This document shows positions 33,600 to 41,073 of a stretch of DNA of 64,000 nucleotides, piece after piece. The DNA lies in NCBI RefSeq assembly GCF_026000115.1, contig NZ_AP026867.1:2511501-2575500 (forward strand). Direction: 5' to 3'. The stretch's first letter is position 1, and every line of letters starts with the position of its first letter. Source of the stretch: Aureispira anguillae (GTDB lineage Bacteria > Bacteroidota > Bacteroidia > Chitinophagales > Saprospiraceae). The translations under genes and the position numbers were made by a program. Under the pieces are notes generated by a model. The model did not search any database and was not told the DNA's origin. It was given only the letters and a program-made list of their open reading frames with translations.

Positions 33600-35999
33600 T
33601 TACCATTTAAAGTTCCATGTTATACTTGGAATAATAGGAAATAAAGAAACTACCTTTCCTTGAAATTTTTCTGGAATTTGAGCGGTATTTGCGCCTCTAT
33701 TATCATCGGTATATAGGGCATCAATGTACATAAAAAAAGGATTTCTTCTATCGTAAACATTATAAATACTAAAGGTAATATCGCTTTTAAATCGCTTGTT
33801 ATCCAAAGGGAATAATTTCCAAACCAAGCCTAGGTCTAACCGATGGTAAGCTGGCATTTGAAATCCTCCACGTTCTGTATAAATGGGGATAAATTGAAAG
33901 GGATTGGTGGCTGTTATATCGGTTTGAATGTATCGCTTGCTCGGCAATGAAATTGCACTCCCCGTTCCATAAACCCAAGAAGCGCTTAAGGTTAGTGGAA
34001 ATTTAGGGTTTGTCCAAGGAATATCCCAAGTTATGACAGCCGAAATATCATGCCTTCTGTCTTGCATGGGGTGATAGGCCTGCCCTCCATTGGCTTGGTC
34101 AAATTGCCGCCAAGTCCACGACAAGGTATAGCCAATCCAGCCTCTTAAATTTCCGTTTTTCTTTTCGATATAAATTTCGCCCCCATAACTACAGCCGCTT
34201 CCAAAAATAAATTCTTGATCTAATTGATCGTTAATAAATAACTTAGCGCCATCTCTAAAATCAATCTGCCCATGCAACCATTTATAATAACCTTCTATAT
34301 TAATATAGAAATCTTTTCCCAGTGCTACAGACAAGCTAGCCGCAAGCAAATCGGAAGCTTGGGGAGCAACATTTTTATTGGAGGGATACCAAGCATTAGT
34401 AGGCAGTGTTGCTCCTGAAGTTGACACCAAATGGATGTATTGGTTCATTCGGGCATAAGAGGCTTTTAGTGCTATTCTTGGATGCACACTGTATTTTATC
34501 GCAAATCTAGGTTCTGCGGCAGGGTAAAACGTACGATCATTATAAAAACCACTCAGCCGAATCGCCGACAAGAGTTTTACCTTTGGGCTAATCGTCCAAT
34601 CGTCTGACCAATACAAGGCAAATTCACCCGCATGAAAAAGGGAGCCTGCCCTAACCTTAATATCTGCTCCGTTATCAGCATCAAATTGCCCCACCAAAAA
34701 TTTATGATAAACTGCACTAAGCCCAAACCTTAATTCGTGTTGAGTAGAAGGCAAAAACATAAAATCTGTCTTCAAACTAAGGTCTTGAATTCCAGAACCT
34801 AATTTTAAATCAATATTACCAACTTTGCTTTTTATATCGTAAACATAATCTGAAAAAGTTAGCGAAGTGTTGACAAAAATATTGGGCGCAATGGTTCGGT
34901 TCCAACGCAATGTTCCTGCAATATTTCCCCATTGCAAATCAAAATTAATTCTCTTATTTCTAAAAATAAAGGCATCTCGCCCAAGGTAGGCACTAAAAAA
35001 CAGGCGATCTTTGGGGCTTATATCGTAATTTAATTTGGCATTAATATCGTAAAAATTAGAACTAGGGATGGGCGTCCAGTCTGGATTGTTTTCATTGTTT
35101 TTATTCAATAAGTTGGTAAAAAGATCGGCATAGGTTCTTCTAGCAGAAAGGATAAACGCTCCCTTGTCCTTTTTTATAGGACCTTCTACAGCAAGCCTAG
35201 CAGAAATAAGCCCTAAACCTCCCTTTACCTCGTATTTTTTTCGGTTGCCTTCCCGTGTCCTTACATCTATAACTGACGATAGTTTTCCTCCATATTGAGC
35301 AGGAAACCCAGCCTTATATAAGGTTACATCTTTAACAAGATCAGCATTAAATGTGCTAAAAATTCCCAATAAATGGCTAGGATTATAAATTGTCGCCTCA
35401 TCCAAGAGAAAATGATTTTGATCCACTCCCCCACCTCTGACATAAATTCCTGTCGCTCCTTCTATTCCAGACTGCACCCCAGGCTTAAGTTGCAGTACTT
35501 TTATAATATCCACTTCTCCAAACATAGCTGTAATCTCTTTTGCTTCTTTTGCCGTTACTTTTTCTGCTCCCATTTGAGTAGAATTTAAACGTTCTTTATT
35601 GGAAGCAGCCGAAACCACAACTTCTTTGATGGTGGTAACATCCTTAAGTTCAATGTTAAGAACAGTATCTTTATGCAGGTAGAACTGGTGAATAATCGTC
35701 TCATACCCAACAAATGAAAAGGCAACAACGATCGTATCTTTGGGGATTGTCAGGGAATAAAAACCATACTCATTGCTAACGGTATTTGTGTTTCCATCTC
35801 CTATATAAATATTTGTTCCAATGAGTGTTTCCCCACTATTCGCTTCCTTTATGACACCACTAATGGTATAATTTTGAGCATAGGAGTTACGAATAGAAAA
35901 AAATAGTAGTAAAAAGAAAAAGCAGTTGATTAGGCGATTCACGGATTGGGATTTTTCTGTAGAGTAGGCAAATAATACAGGGGGATATATTGTTTTCAT
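33600..35999 (-). CDS. TonB-dependent receptor with carboxypeptidase-regulatory-like domain
   Basis: A 799-residue outer-membrane receptor. The long n-region signal peptide ends near 'RNSYAQ'. A CarboxypepD_reg-like beta-sandwich follows ('ISGVIKEANSGETLIGTNIYIGDG', 'SNEYGFYSLTIPKDTIVVAFSFVGYET'). Next come the plug ('PGVQSGIEGATGIYVRGGGVDQNHFLLDEATIYNP') and a 22-strand barrel ending '...PSITWNFKW' with a terminal aromatic residue. It imports a ligand with energy from TonB-ExbBD. It forms an operon with DUF4249. The absence of a SusD gene argues against a standard glycan-uptake locus; siderophore, peptide or metal substrates are possible. Confidence 0.93.
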   Translation of the reverse strand: MKTIYPPVLFAYSTEKSQSVNRLINCFFFLLLFFSIRNSYAQNYTISGVIKEANSGETLIGTNIYIGDGNTNTVSNEYGFYSLTIPKDTIVVAFSFVGYETIIHQFYLHKDTVLNIELKDVTTIKEVVVSAASNKERLNSTQMGAEKVTAKEAKEITAMFGEVDIIKVLQLKPGVQSGIEGATGIYVRGGGVDQNHFLLDEATIYNPSHLLGIFSTFNADLVKDVTLYKAGFPAQYGGKLSSVIDVRTREGNRKKYEVKGGLGLISARLAVEGPIKKDKGAFILSARRTYADLFTNLLNKNNENNPDWTPIPSSNFYDINAKLNYDISPKDRLFFSAYLGRDAFIFRNKRINFDLQWGNIAGTLRWNRTIAPNIFVNTSLTFSDYVYDIKSKVGNIDLKLGSGIQDLSLKTDFMFLPSTQHELRFGLSAVYHKFLVGQFDADNGADIKVRAGSLFHAGEFALYWSDDWTISPKVKLLSAIRLSGFYNDRTFYPAAEPRFAIKYSVHPRIALKASYARMNQYIHLVSTSGATLPTNAWYPSNKNVAPQASDLLAASLSVALGKDFYINIEGYYKWLHGQIDFRDGAKLFINDQLDQEFIFGSGCSYGGEIYIEKKNGNLRGWIGYTLSWTWRQFDQANGGQAYHPMQDRRHDISAVITWDIPWTNPKFPLTLSASWVYGTGSAISLPSKRYIQTDITATNPFQFIPIYTERGGFQMPAYHRLDLGLVWKLFPLDNKRFKSDITFSIYNVYDRRNPFFMYIDALYTDDNRGANTAQIPEKFQGKVVSLFPIIPSITWNFKW

Positions 36000-36018
36000 T
36001 AGGTGAGTTTAATCTAAA

Positions 36019-36071
36019 AATTCAACCGTTTGAAAATGGTCTATCTTGTTGCATTTTCAAACGATTGAATT
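36019..36071 (-). terminator. Terminator between the lipoprotein and receptor genes
   Basis: A 20-bp stem with one mismatch (36019-36038 with 36052-36071) around a 13-base loop. On the minus strand the stem is followed by TTTTAGATT. It lies 44 bases after the stop of the gene at 36116 and just before the receptor start, so it probably ends the first transcript. Confidence 0.65.
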
Positions 36072-36115
36072 TCCAAATTAAACGATAAAAGACATTGTTA
36101 AAATATCAATTATTC

Positions 36116-37198
36116 TTAGTTCGGCCAAGGACCTGTAAATTCTACCAATACCAACTCTAAACGATCCACAAAGTCATCATAGTACGTTTCTGTATCTTCA
36201 ATTGTACCGTCTTTGTAAGTAATGTGAATATCGGCATAACCTTGGTAGTCTTTTGCATAATCTAAATCTGCAATTTCATTCCCTTTGTAAAATACATCGG
36301 CATCAAATAAGGTGTTGATTTGTACATTGGTTGGATTGAACAAAGAACGAGCAGTTTCAAAATCAGCTGTAAAAGGCAGTGTAAAATCACCAAATTTAAA
36401 TTCACCTGAAGCAGCAATACAGTCGTTAAAATAATCTAAAGTCTCGTAATTAGCGTGATCATAGGTAAGATCCGTTACCAAAGAGAATTTCTCAGTACCA
36501 TTGTTTTTTGCTATAATTTCTACATTAAGTTTAGCAGGTGCTGTTCTTTTTGCCTTAATTTCAAATACATAAGGAGCCAAGGTAAGGTGCATTTCCATTT
36601 CTACAGGAATCTGGAAAGAAGTATTATCATAAGTAGCGGACTTAAGATCAACCCCAATACAATCTTCATTATTAACACTTACATTTGCCATCAAAGAAGT
36701 TGGCAACCAATATTGGTAATTGTTATACGAAACCTGTTGATCGGTGTAATGATGTGCAGTCGCAACTACTGAATTAGAGTTTGCTCCCATAATAGCTGGC
36801 ATTTCCAATACAATTTTGTCGGTTGGCAAACTAGAAGCTGTCCAGTTCTGAGTTGAGGCATTCCAACTATGTGTTCCTACGTGATTCGTAAAATTGAATT
36901 TATTGGTTTGGTAAGCAGTAATATTAAGATGCGATTCTAGGGTATTGTACAACATTTCTGCCCAGTTTGAATTGAGCGCTTGTCCTCGGTCAAGGTTCAA
37001 AAAGTCGTCAATAGCTTGCATTGCACAACCTGCCTTTAAAGCTTTTGTTTCTGTTATAACATCATTAAATAGGTTTTTGATGTTTTCTTTATCTTCTTCT
37101 ACAGTAGTTTCGATCGGTGGATCATTTTTATCACAGTTACTGAGAAAAAATGCCATAAAAGACAAAATAAAGAAAAACTTCAATTTAGAATTCATCAT
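36116..37198 (-). CDS. Hypothetical lipoprotein
   Basis: A 360-residue lipoprotein. The two starting Met codons (37198, 37195) are both possible. The signal peptide ends with lipobox 'LSNC' (Cys22). The mature part has paired beta strands such as 'IVLEMPAIMGANSNSVVATAHHYTDQQVSYNNYQYWLPTSL' and ends in acidic, aromatic 'YYDDFVDRLELVLVEFTGPWPN'. No family is recognised. A large hairpin separates it from the receptor gene downstream, so it is likely independent. Confidence 0.75.
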   Translation of the reverse strand: MMNSKLKFFFILSFMAFFLSNCDKNDPPIETTVEEDKENIKNLFNDVITETKALKAGCAMQAIDDFLNLDRGQALNSNWAEMLYNTLESHLNITAYQTNKFNFTNHVGTHSWNASTQNWTASSLPTDKIVLEMPAIMGANSNSVVATAHHYTDQQVSYNNYQYWLPTSLMANVSVNNEDCIGVDLKSATYDNTSFQIPVEMEMHLTLAPYVFEIKAKRTAPAKLNVEIIAKNNGTEKFSLVTDLTYDHANYETLDYFNDCIAASGEFKFGDFTLPFTADFETARSLFNPTNVQINTLFDADVFYKGNEIADLDYAKDYQGYADIHITYKDGTIEDTETYYDDFVDRLELVLVEFTGPWPN

Positions 37199-37364
37199 TT
37201 TTATGAGTTTTTAAGTATTAAAATTGAGATTTTAAAAAAAATTATTGATTTTATGAGACTGTAATTCTTTAGGTTAAGTAGCGCAAAGAAACATAAAATA
37301 AATGAACATTCAAACAATTTTTAAAGAAAAAATTATTTAACATTTAATTCTAACTAAACGGGTT

Positions 37365-38093
37365 ATGTTCTCTATGAAAAAATATATTAGTATTGGAGTT
37401 ATTTTATTGCTTATGTTAGTGAGCTGCCAAAACCGAAAAGTAGCAGCAATATCTATACCAATTCTTAGTTATGAAGTAAACCCCCAAAAAGAAAAAATAG
37501 CCTTTTATCTAAAGGATCGTTCAGGTAACAATTATAATCGTTTTACGAAATTAAAAGCAGCATTGGCACAAGAAGGAAAAGAACTTGTATTTGCCATGAA
37601 TGGAGGAATGTATCAAAAGGACTTCTCTCCTGTAGGACTCTATATTGAGCAGGGAATTGTTCTGTCTCCAATGGATGATGCAAAAAACAGAGCGGGGAAT
37701 TTTTATCTCCAGCCCAATGGTGTATTTTACCTAACCAAATCCAATGAAGGCAAGATCTGCCCAAGCGCTAACTTTAAATTGGGGAACCACATCAATTATG
37801 CCACACAATCGGGACCTATGTTAGTGATTGATGGCAAAATACACGCTAAATTTAATGCTACTTCCTCCAACATCAATATTCGAAATGGTGTTGGCATACT
37901 TCCCAACGGAAATTTACTTTTTGCACTCTCTAAAGAAAAAATAAACTTCTATTCTTTTGCGCTCTTCTTTAAAGAAAAGGGCTGTCGTAATGCTTTATAC
38001 TTGGACGGTTTTGTCTCCAAAGCCTACTTGCCTAGCCAAGATTGGGTCAAAGAAGATGGAAATTTTGGAGTCATTATAGGGCAAACCCAATAA
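37365..38093 (+). CDS. Phosphodiester glycosidase (NAGPA-domain) lipoprotein
   Basis: A 242-residue protein with a lipoprotein signal ('LMLVSC'). Start ATG at 37365, or at 37374 (MKKYISIG). The body matches the phosphodiester-glycosidase/NAGPA fold: 'LVFAMNGGMYQKDFSPVGLYIEQG', 'NFYLQPNGVFYL', 'ATQSGPMLVIDGKIHAKFN', 'IRNGVGILPNGNLLFALS', 'FYSFALFFKEKGCRNALYLDGFVSKAYLPSQDW'. In animals NAGPA removes GlcNAc from mannose-6-phosphate; bacterial members are linked to wall or exopolysaccharide phosphodiesters. It should act in the periplasm. It converges with the gene at 38113. Confidence 0.85.
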   Translation: MFSMKKYISIGVILLLMLVSCQNRKVAAISIPILSYEVNPQKEKIAFYLKDRSGNNYNRFTKLKAALAQEGKELVFAMNGGMYQKDFSPVGLYIEQGIVLSPMDDAKNRAGNFYLQPNGVFYLTKSNEGKICPSANFKLGNHINYATQSGPMLVIDGKIHAKFNATSSNINIRNGVGILPNGNLLFALSKEKINFYSFALFFKEKGCRNALYLDGFVSKAYLPSQDWVKEDGNFGVIIGQTQ

Positions 38094-38112
38094 ACAACAG
38101 TAACGTTTGCCT

Positions 38113-38610
38113 TTATTCCAATAGATTAATATTAGTTGGCTCGAATGTTTTGTGCACATAACGAAGGCTTACCTTAGGTGGAACGGTAATTTCAACTACT
38201 GTCTCGTGAAAGTTAAAATCATCTGCTTCTAACTTAGTAGACAAAGAATTGGCCGTATGCAGCATGCTCAGGATCATATTAAACATTTTTTTGTCCTCAT
38301 GCTCCTTTTTCAACTGCTCCAATTGTCCTTCAGGAACCTCCAAAAATCTAGAGAAACTAACTTCTATAACAGGAGCTAAAGCAATGCCAATTTTAAATTC
38401 ATTCGTTCGATAACCTGCCTGCTCTAACAAAGGCAAAACAGCCACAACATCGTTTACTACATCTATAATTTTTTCTTTAGCAGTAGGACCTAGATGGGTC
38501 AGCTTTTCGGCTCCCTCTTTTAGTTTGGTTACCGCTTCTTCGGATGATTTTTTAACAAATTGAGAGGTCTTAGCTAAACCATCCTTTAGGTTTTTTGTAA
38601 AGTCTTTCAT
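38113..38610 (-). CDS. Conserved hypothetical, amphipathic N-terminus
   Basis: A 165-residue protein with no signal peptide. The first 45 residues form a Lys/Glu-rich helix ('FTKNLKDGLAKTSQFVKKSSEEAVTKLKEGAEKL'), followed by a mixed domain ('YRTNEFKIGIALAPVIEVSFSRFLEVPEGQLEQLKKEHEDKKMFNMILSMLHTANSLSTKLEADDFNF') and C-terminal strands ('VVEITVPPKVSLRYV'). No family is assigned. It lies upstream of a convergent glycosidase gene and downstream of the DUF5713 gene on the same strand, with a 73-bp spacer. Confidence 0.7.
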   Translation of the reverse strand: MKDFTKNLKDGLAKTSQFVKKSSEEAVTKLKEGAEKLTHLGPTAKEKIIDVVNDVVAVLPLLEQAGYRTNEFKIGIALAPVIEVSFSRFLEVPEGQLEQLKKEHEDKKMFNMILSMLHTANSLSTKLEADDFNFHETVVEITVPPKVSLRYVHKTFEPTNINLLE

Positions 38611-38683
38611 GTTTATTGTTTAACTTTTTTTGTATTGATTAAGTAGGTGGACAAAAATAATTAACATTAAATTGGGCATCTAC

Positions 38684-39034
38684 TTACCAATCTCTAGTAG
38701 CAATCAGCATTTCAATATCAGCATCATAACCATAAGCAATGGCAACAGCTTCAAAATCCCCCCCAATACAATCCCTTGCAGCGGTTTCTATCTCACTATC
38801 ATTTTCATAAAATTCCTGCTCTAAATCATTAATTTTTTCAGTAGAAGCATGTGTTATTAAATACAAGGCCTCTAAGTTTTGGGGTTGTTCCTTTTCGATC
38901 TTAAAACACAACTCTACTAATATATTCTTTATTTTATCTACCAAAAATGAAGGGAAGTAGGTATCAGCATACATCTCACTCAGAAAGTTATACTGGCGAG
39001 TTGTTTCATTTTTTAGTTCTTTTTGATGCATCAT
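38684..39034 (-). CDS. DUF5713 family protein
   Basis: A 116-residue cytosolic protein with conserved strings 'MYADTYFPSFLVDKIKNILVELCFKIE', 'ALYLITHASTEKINDLEQEFYENDSEIETAARDCIGGDFEAVAIAYGYDADIEMLIATRDW'. I associate these with DUF5713, a compact all-helical family of unknown role. Length is complete. It is upstream of, and possibly co-transcribed with, the gene at 38113. The gap in front of it holds a family B repeat. Confidence 0.75.
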   Translation of the reverse strand: MMHQKELKNETTRQYNFLSEMYADTYFPSFLVDKIKNILVELCFKIEKEQPQNLEALYLITHASTEKINDLEQEFYENDSEIETAARDCIGGDFEAVAIAYGYDADIEMLIATRDW

Positions 39035-39067
39035 AGTTAATTGTACTGGTTTGGGGAATGGAATCCT

Positions 39068-39216
39068 CTATTCGATGGTTTTTAAAATTTGACAGAATGG
39101 GCTTTTTAGTCATTTCTTAGACCTTAGGTCGTTTCACTCTTAGGAATTAGAGCAAAGCGATCTACAAATAGATAAAAGCTGCTCACATTTTAATTTTCAC
39201 AAAAATCATCGGGTAG
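39068..39216 (-). mobile_element. Family B MITE-like repeat, short copy (149 bp)
   Basis: Read on the minus strand it starts CTACCCGATGATTTTTGTG and ends AATTTTAAAAACCATCGAATAG, matching the copy at 49911-50110 along most of its length. The termini are imperfect inverted repeats (CTACCCGATG...CATCGAATAG). The body shares 'TAGATCGCTTTGCTCT' and 'AAGCCCATTCTGT' with the other copy. It lacks that copy's 21-bp central hairpin arms. No reading frame, no transposase. It occupies most of the 39035-39358 gap together with the operator at 39321. Confidence 0.7.
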
Positions 39217-39320
39217 AAAAGTAACCAAGATAAAGATTCAAAACAACTTTTAAAAATAAGAAAATCTTCTTTTGTATTTAAAAATTTGTTAAAAGATTGC
39301 TTTTTTCAACAAAAACAACT

Positions 39321-39339
39321 TACTTTGTAATTCAAAGTA
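39321..39339. promoter_or_regulatory. Palindromic operator upstream of membrane protein gene
   Basis: TACTTTGTAATTCAAAGTA is a perfect 7-bp inverted repeat with a 5-base centre, ending 19 bases before the ATG at 39359. The same palindrome, differing only in the spacer, precedes the gene at 40426, and the winged-helix gene lies between. Both copies continue with CTTT. This is a strong candidate binding site for that regulator. Confidence 0.65.
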
Positions 39340-39358
39340 CTTTACAAAACCTTTATAG

Positions 39359-39988
39359 ATGGACAACTTTAGCAAAGAAGAACAATTACAACAACTATCT
39401 GAAATCCGTTTGCTAATGGAGCGTTCTAGCCGCTTTATTTCGCTGAGTGGCTTATCAGGTGTTGGCGCAGGAGTATCGGCATTAATAGGAAGTGCTATTG
39501 CCTATTGGAGAATAGAACAATACACAGCTTCCCAAAGAGGGCATTATGAATACAGCAACAATACACTCTTGTGGGAACTCATCTTTATTGCTGCTGGAAT
39601 CTTGGTTGTAGCGCTAAGTGTTGGTGCTTTTTTTACCCTAAGAGAAGCCAAGAAACAAGGTCAGAGTATTTGGGACAAAAGCAGTCAACAGCTCCTCATT
39701 AATCTCCTTATTCCATTGATTACAGGAGGTCTATTTTGTTTGCTTCTGATTGATCATGGCATGTTGGGAATGGTAGCACCTGCTACGCTTATTTTTTATG
39801 GGTTAGCGCTGGTGAATGCAAGTAAATACACGCTAAATGATATTCGATACCTTGGTTTCTGTCAAATTATACTTGGTCTATTAAATGCTAAATTTATGGC
39901 TGTTGGCAATGGGATTTTGTTTTGGACCATTGGCTTTGGCTTGTTGCACATTATTTATGGCATTTATATGCATTACAAATACAAATAA
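39359..39988 (+). CDS. Membrane protein of winged-helix regulator cluster
   Basis: A 209-residue protein. A short cytosolic N-terminus ('NFSKEEQLQQLSEIRLLMERSSRF') precedes about six membrane helices, for example 'LSGLSGVGAGVSALIGSAIAYW', 'LLWELIFIAAGILVVALSVGAFF', 'LLINLLIPLITGGLFCLLLI', 'ILFWTIGFGLLHIIYGIYM'. No enzyme motif is seen. It is the first of three same-strand genes and carries the palindromic operator in its promoter. Its N-terminal helix may contact the regulator, but that is speculation. Confidence 0.75.
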   Translation: MDNFSKEEQLQQLSEIRLLMERSSRFISLSGLSGVGAGVSALIGSAIAYWRIEQYTASQRGHYEYSNNTLLWELIFIAAGILVVALSVGAFFTLREAKKQGQSIWDKSSQQLLINLLIPLITGGLFCLLLIDHGMLGMVAPATLIFYGLALVNASKYTLNDIRYLGFCQIILGLLNAKFMAVGNGILFWTIGFGLLHIIYGIYMHYKYK

Positions 39989-40042
39989 CCAAGCTATTCC
40001 GACTTGGTGCGTAAAGTGTCGTAAAAGTTCTAAATAACTTAG

Positions 40043-40050
40043 TATCTTTG
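40043..40050 (+). promoter_or_regulatory. Candidate -7 box for winged-helix gene
   Basis: TATCTTTG matches TAnnTTTG and lies 34 bases before the ATG at 40085. No palindrome is present at this site, unlike at the two flanking genes. Confidence 0.4.
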
Positions 40051-40084
40051 GGAAAATTGGGCTAAATAAAGTGTACTAAAAAAT

Positions 40085-40375
40085 ATGATAGAAAATCTAA
40101 ATAAAGTTTTTGAAAGTCGGGTCAGATTAGGCATTATGTCTATATTGATGGTTAATGAATGGGTGGAATTCAAAGCTTTAAAAGATTTATTGAAAGTGAC
40201 AGATGGCAATTTAGCCTCTCACTTATCTGCTTTGGAAAAAAAACAATTGATTGATGTAAAAAAAGAGTTTGTTGGCAAAAAACCAAGAACTACTTACAAT
40301 GCAACAACAGAGGGTAAAACCCTATTTAACAAACACTTGACCGCTCTTGAAGCTCTAATTAATAAAGAAAAATAA
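40085..40375 (+). CDS. Small winged-helix transcriptional regulator
   Basis: A 96-residue winged-helix protein of the type annotated as 'transcriptional regulator' in Bacteroidota: 'FESRVRLGIMSILMVNEWVEFKALKDLLKVTDGNLASHLSALEKKQLIDVKKEFVGKKPRTTYNATTEGKTLFNKHLTALEALI'. The recognition helix is 'TDGNLASHLSALEKKQ', and the wing is 'KEFVGKKPRTTYNAT'. It is a dimer-forming repressor-like fold with no sensor domain. Both flanking genes have the palindrome TACTTTG-N5-CAAAGTA in front, so it probably controls them. Signal unknown. Confidence 0.88.
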   Translation: MIENLNKVFESRVRLGIMSILMVNEWVEFKALKDLLKVTDGNLASHLSALEKKQLIDVKKEFVGKKPRTTYNATTEGKTLFNKHLTALEALINKEK

Positions 40376-40389
40376 TTTTTTTATCTTTT

Positions 40390-40408
40390 TACTTTGAATT
40401 TCAAAGTA
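40390..40408. promoter_or_regulatory. Second palindromic operator of winged-helix cluster
   Basis: TACTTTGAATTTCAAAGTA is a perfect 7-bp inverted repeat with a 5-base centre, 17 bases before the ATG at 40426. It differs from the site at 39321-39339 at two spacer bases only and shares the following CTTT. Confidence 0.65.
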
Positions 40409-40425
40409 CTTTCAAATTAAAAATC

Positions 40426-40878
40426 ATGACAATATTACAATGGCACAACCAACTTTCGTCAAAAATTAGAGGCGCTCTCCTATTTTTTATTCTTTTAATA
40501 ATTTTAGACAACTCCACTCTATTTGATATTCCTATTTCCGAAACCTTCACTACCTCTAGCAACCTGAGTACTTGGCTAAGTTCTAAAGTCATAGGGATTG
40601 GTTTTATTGACAGTTTTGCTTTTAATTTAGTCAGCCTCCACATCATGCTTATTCTCCTGCTTTTTGGTGTCATAAAAGCCCCCTTTCGTAATATTTGGGC
40701 GCTAAAATTCACCATTTTGAGTACAACATTTATTATTTTTATTAGCAATTACCAATTGATAGAACCGAATAATAACATAGCCGTCTTGATTAATGGTAGT
40801 TTTCAAAGTTTAAAATTAATTCCCATTTTATTCGCTTATCATTGGACAAAACAACTGGCTACCCCCATTATTATATAG
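40426..40878 (+). CDS. Small membrane protein with C-terminus ended by repeat insertion
   Basis: A 150-residue protein with four hydrophobic segments ('GALLFFILLIILDNSTLF', 'FAFNLVSLHIMLILLLFGVI', 'WALKFTILSTTFIIFISNY', 'SLKLIPILFAYHW'). No family is recognised. It follows the winged-helix gene and has the second operator in front, so it is likely a target. Its TAG stop (40876-40878) lies inside the left arm of the inverted-repeat element at 40871-41031, so the last residues may come from that insertion and the original C-terminus may have been longer. Confidence 0.65.
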   Translation: MTILQWHNQLSSKIRGALLFFILLIILDNSTLFDIPISETFTTSSNLSTWLSSKVIGIGFIDSFAFNLVSLHIMLILLLFGVIKAPFRNIWALKFTILSTTFIIFISNYQLIEPNNNIAVLINGSFQSLKLIPILFAYHWTKQLATPIII

Positions 40879-41031
40879 GGCTTTCCTATAAAAATGTTTA
40901 CGCAAAATTGTTTTCTGATTATCAAATTATAAAATCGGTAAATTCTCAAATTAATGCTAAAAGTGAATCATTAAAACACTGATTTTGAGCAGTTGTATTT
41001 TTTTATAGGAAAACCCTTCATTCCTATATAA
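40871..41031. repeat. Inverted-repeat (MITE-like) element between membrane protein and XrtN locus
   Basis: Arms AGGGCTTTCCTATAAAAA (40877-40894) and its complement at 41000-41017 match at 17 of 18 positions. Pairing continues outside with TTATATAGG (40871-40879) and CCTATATAA (41023-41031) after a bulge. The interior of about 105 bp is AT-rich with no reading frame. It supplies the stop codon of the preceding gene and ends 42 bases before the XrtN-system VIT gene. Confidence 0.6.
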
Positions 41032-41073
41032 CTACTTATTTTCTTAATTCCCAAACCTAAACAATTAACTAAG

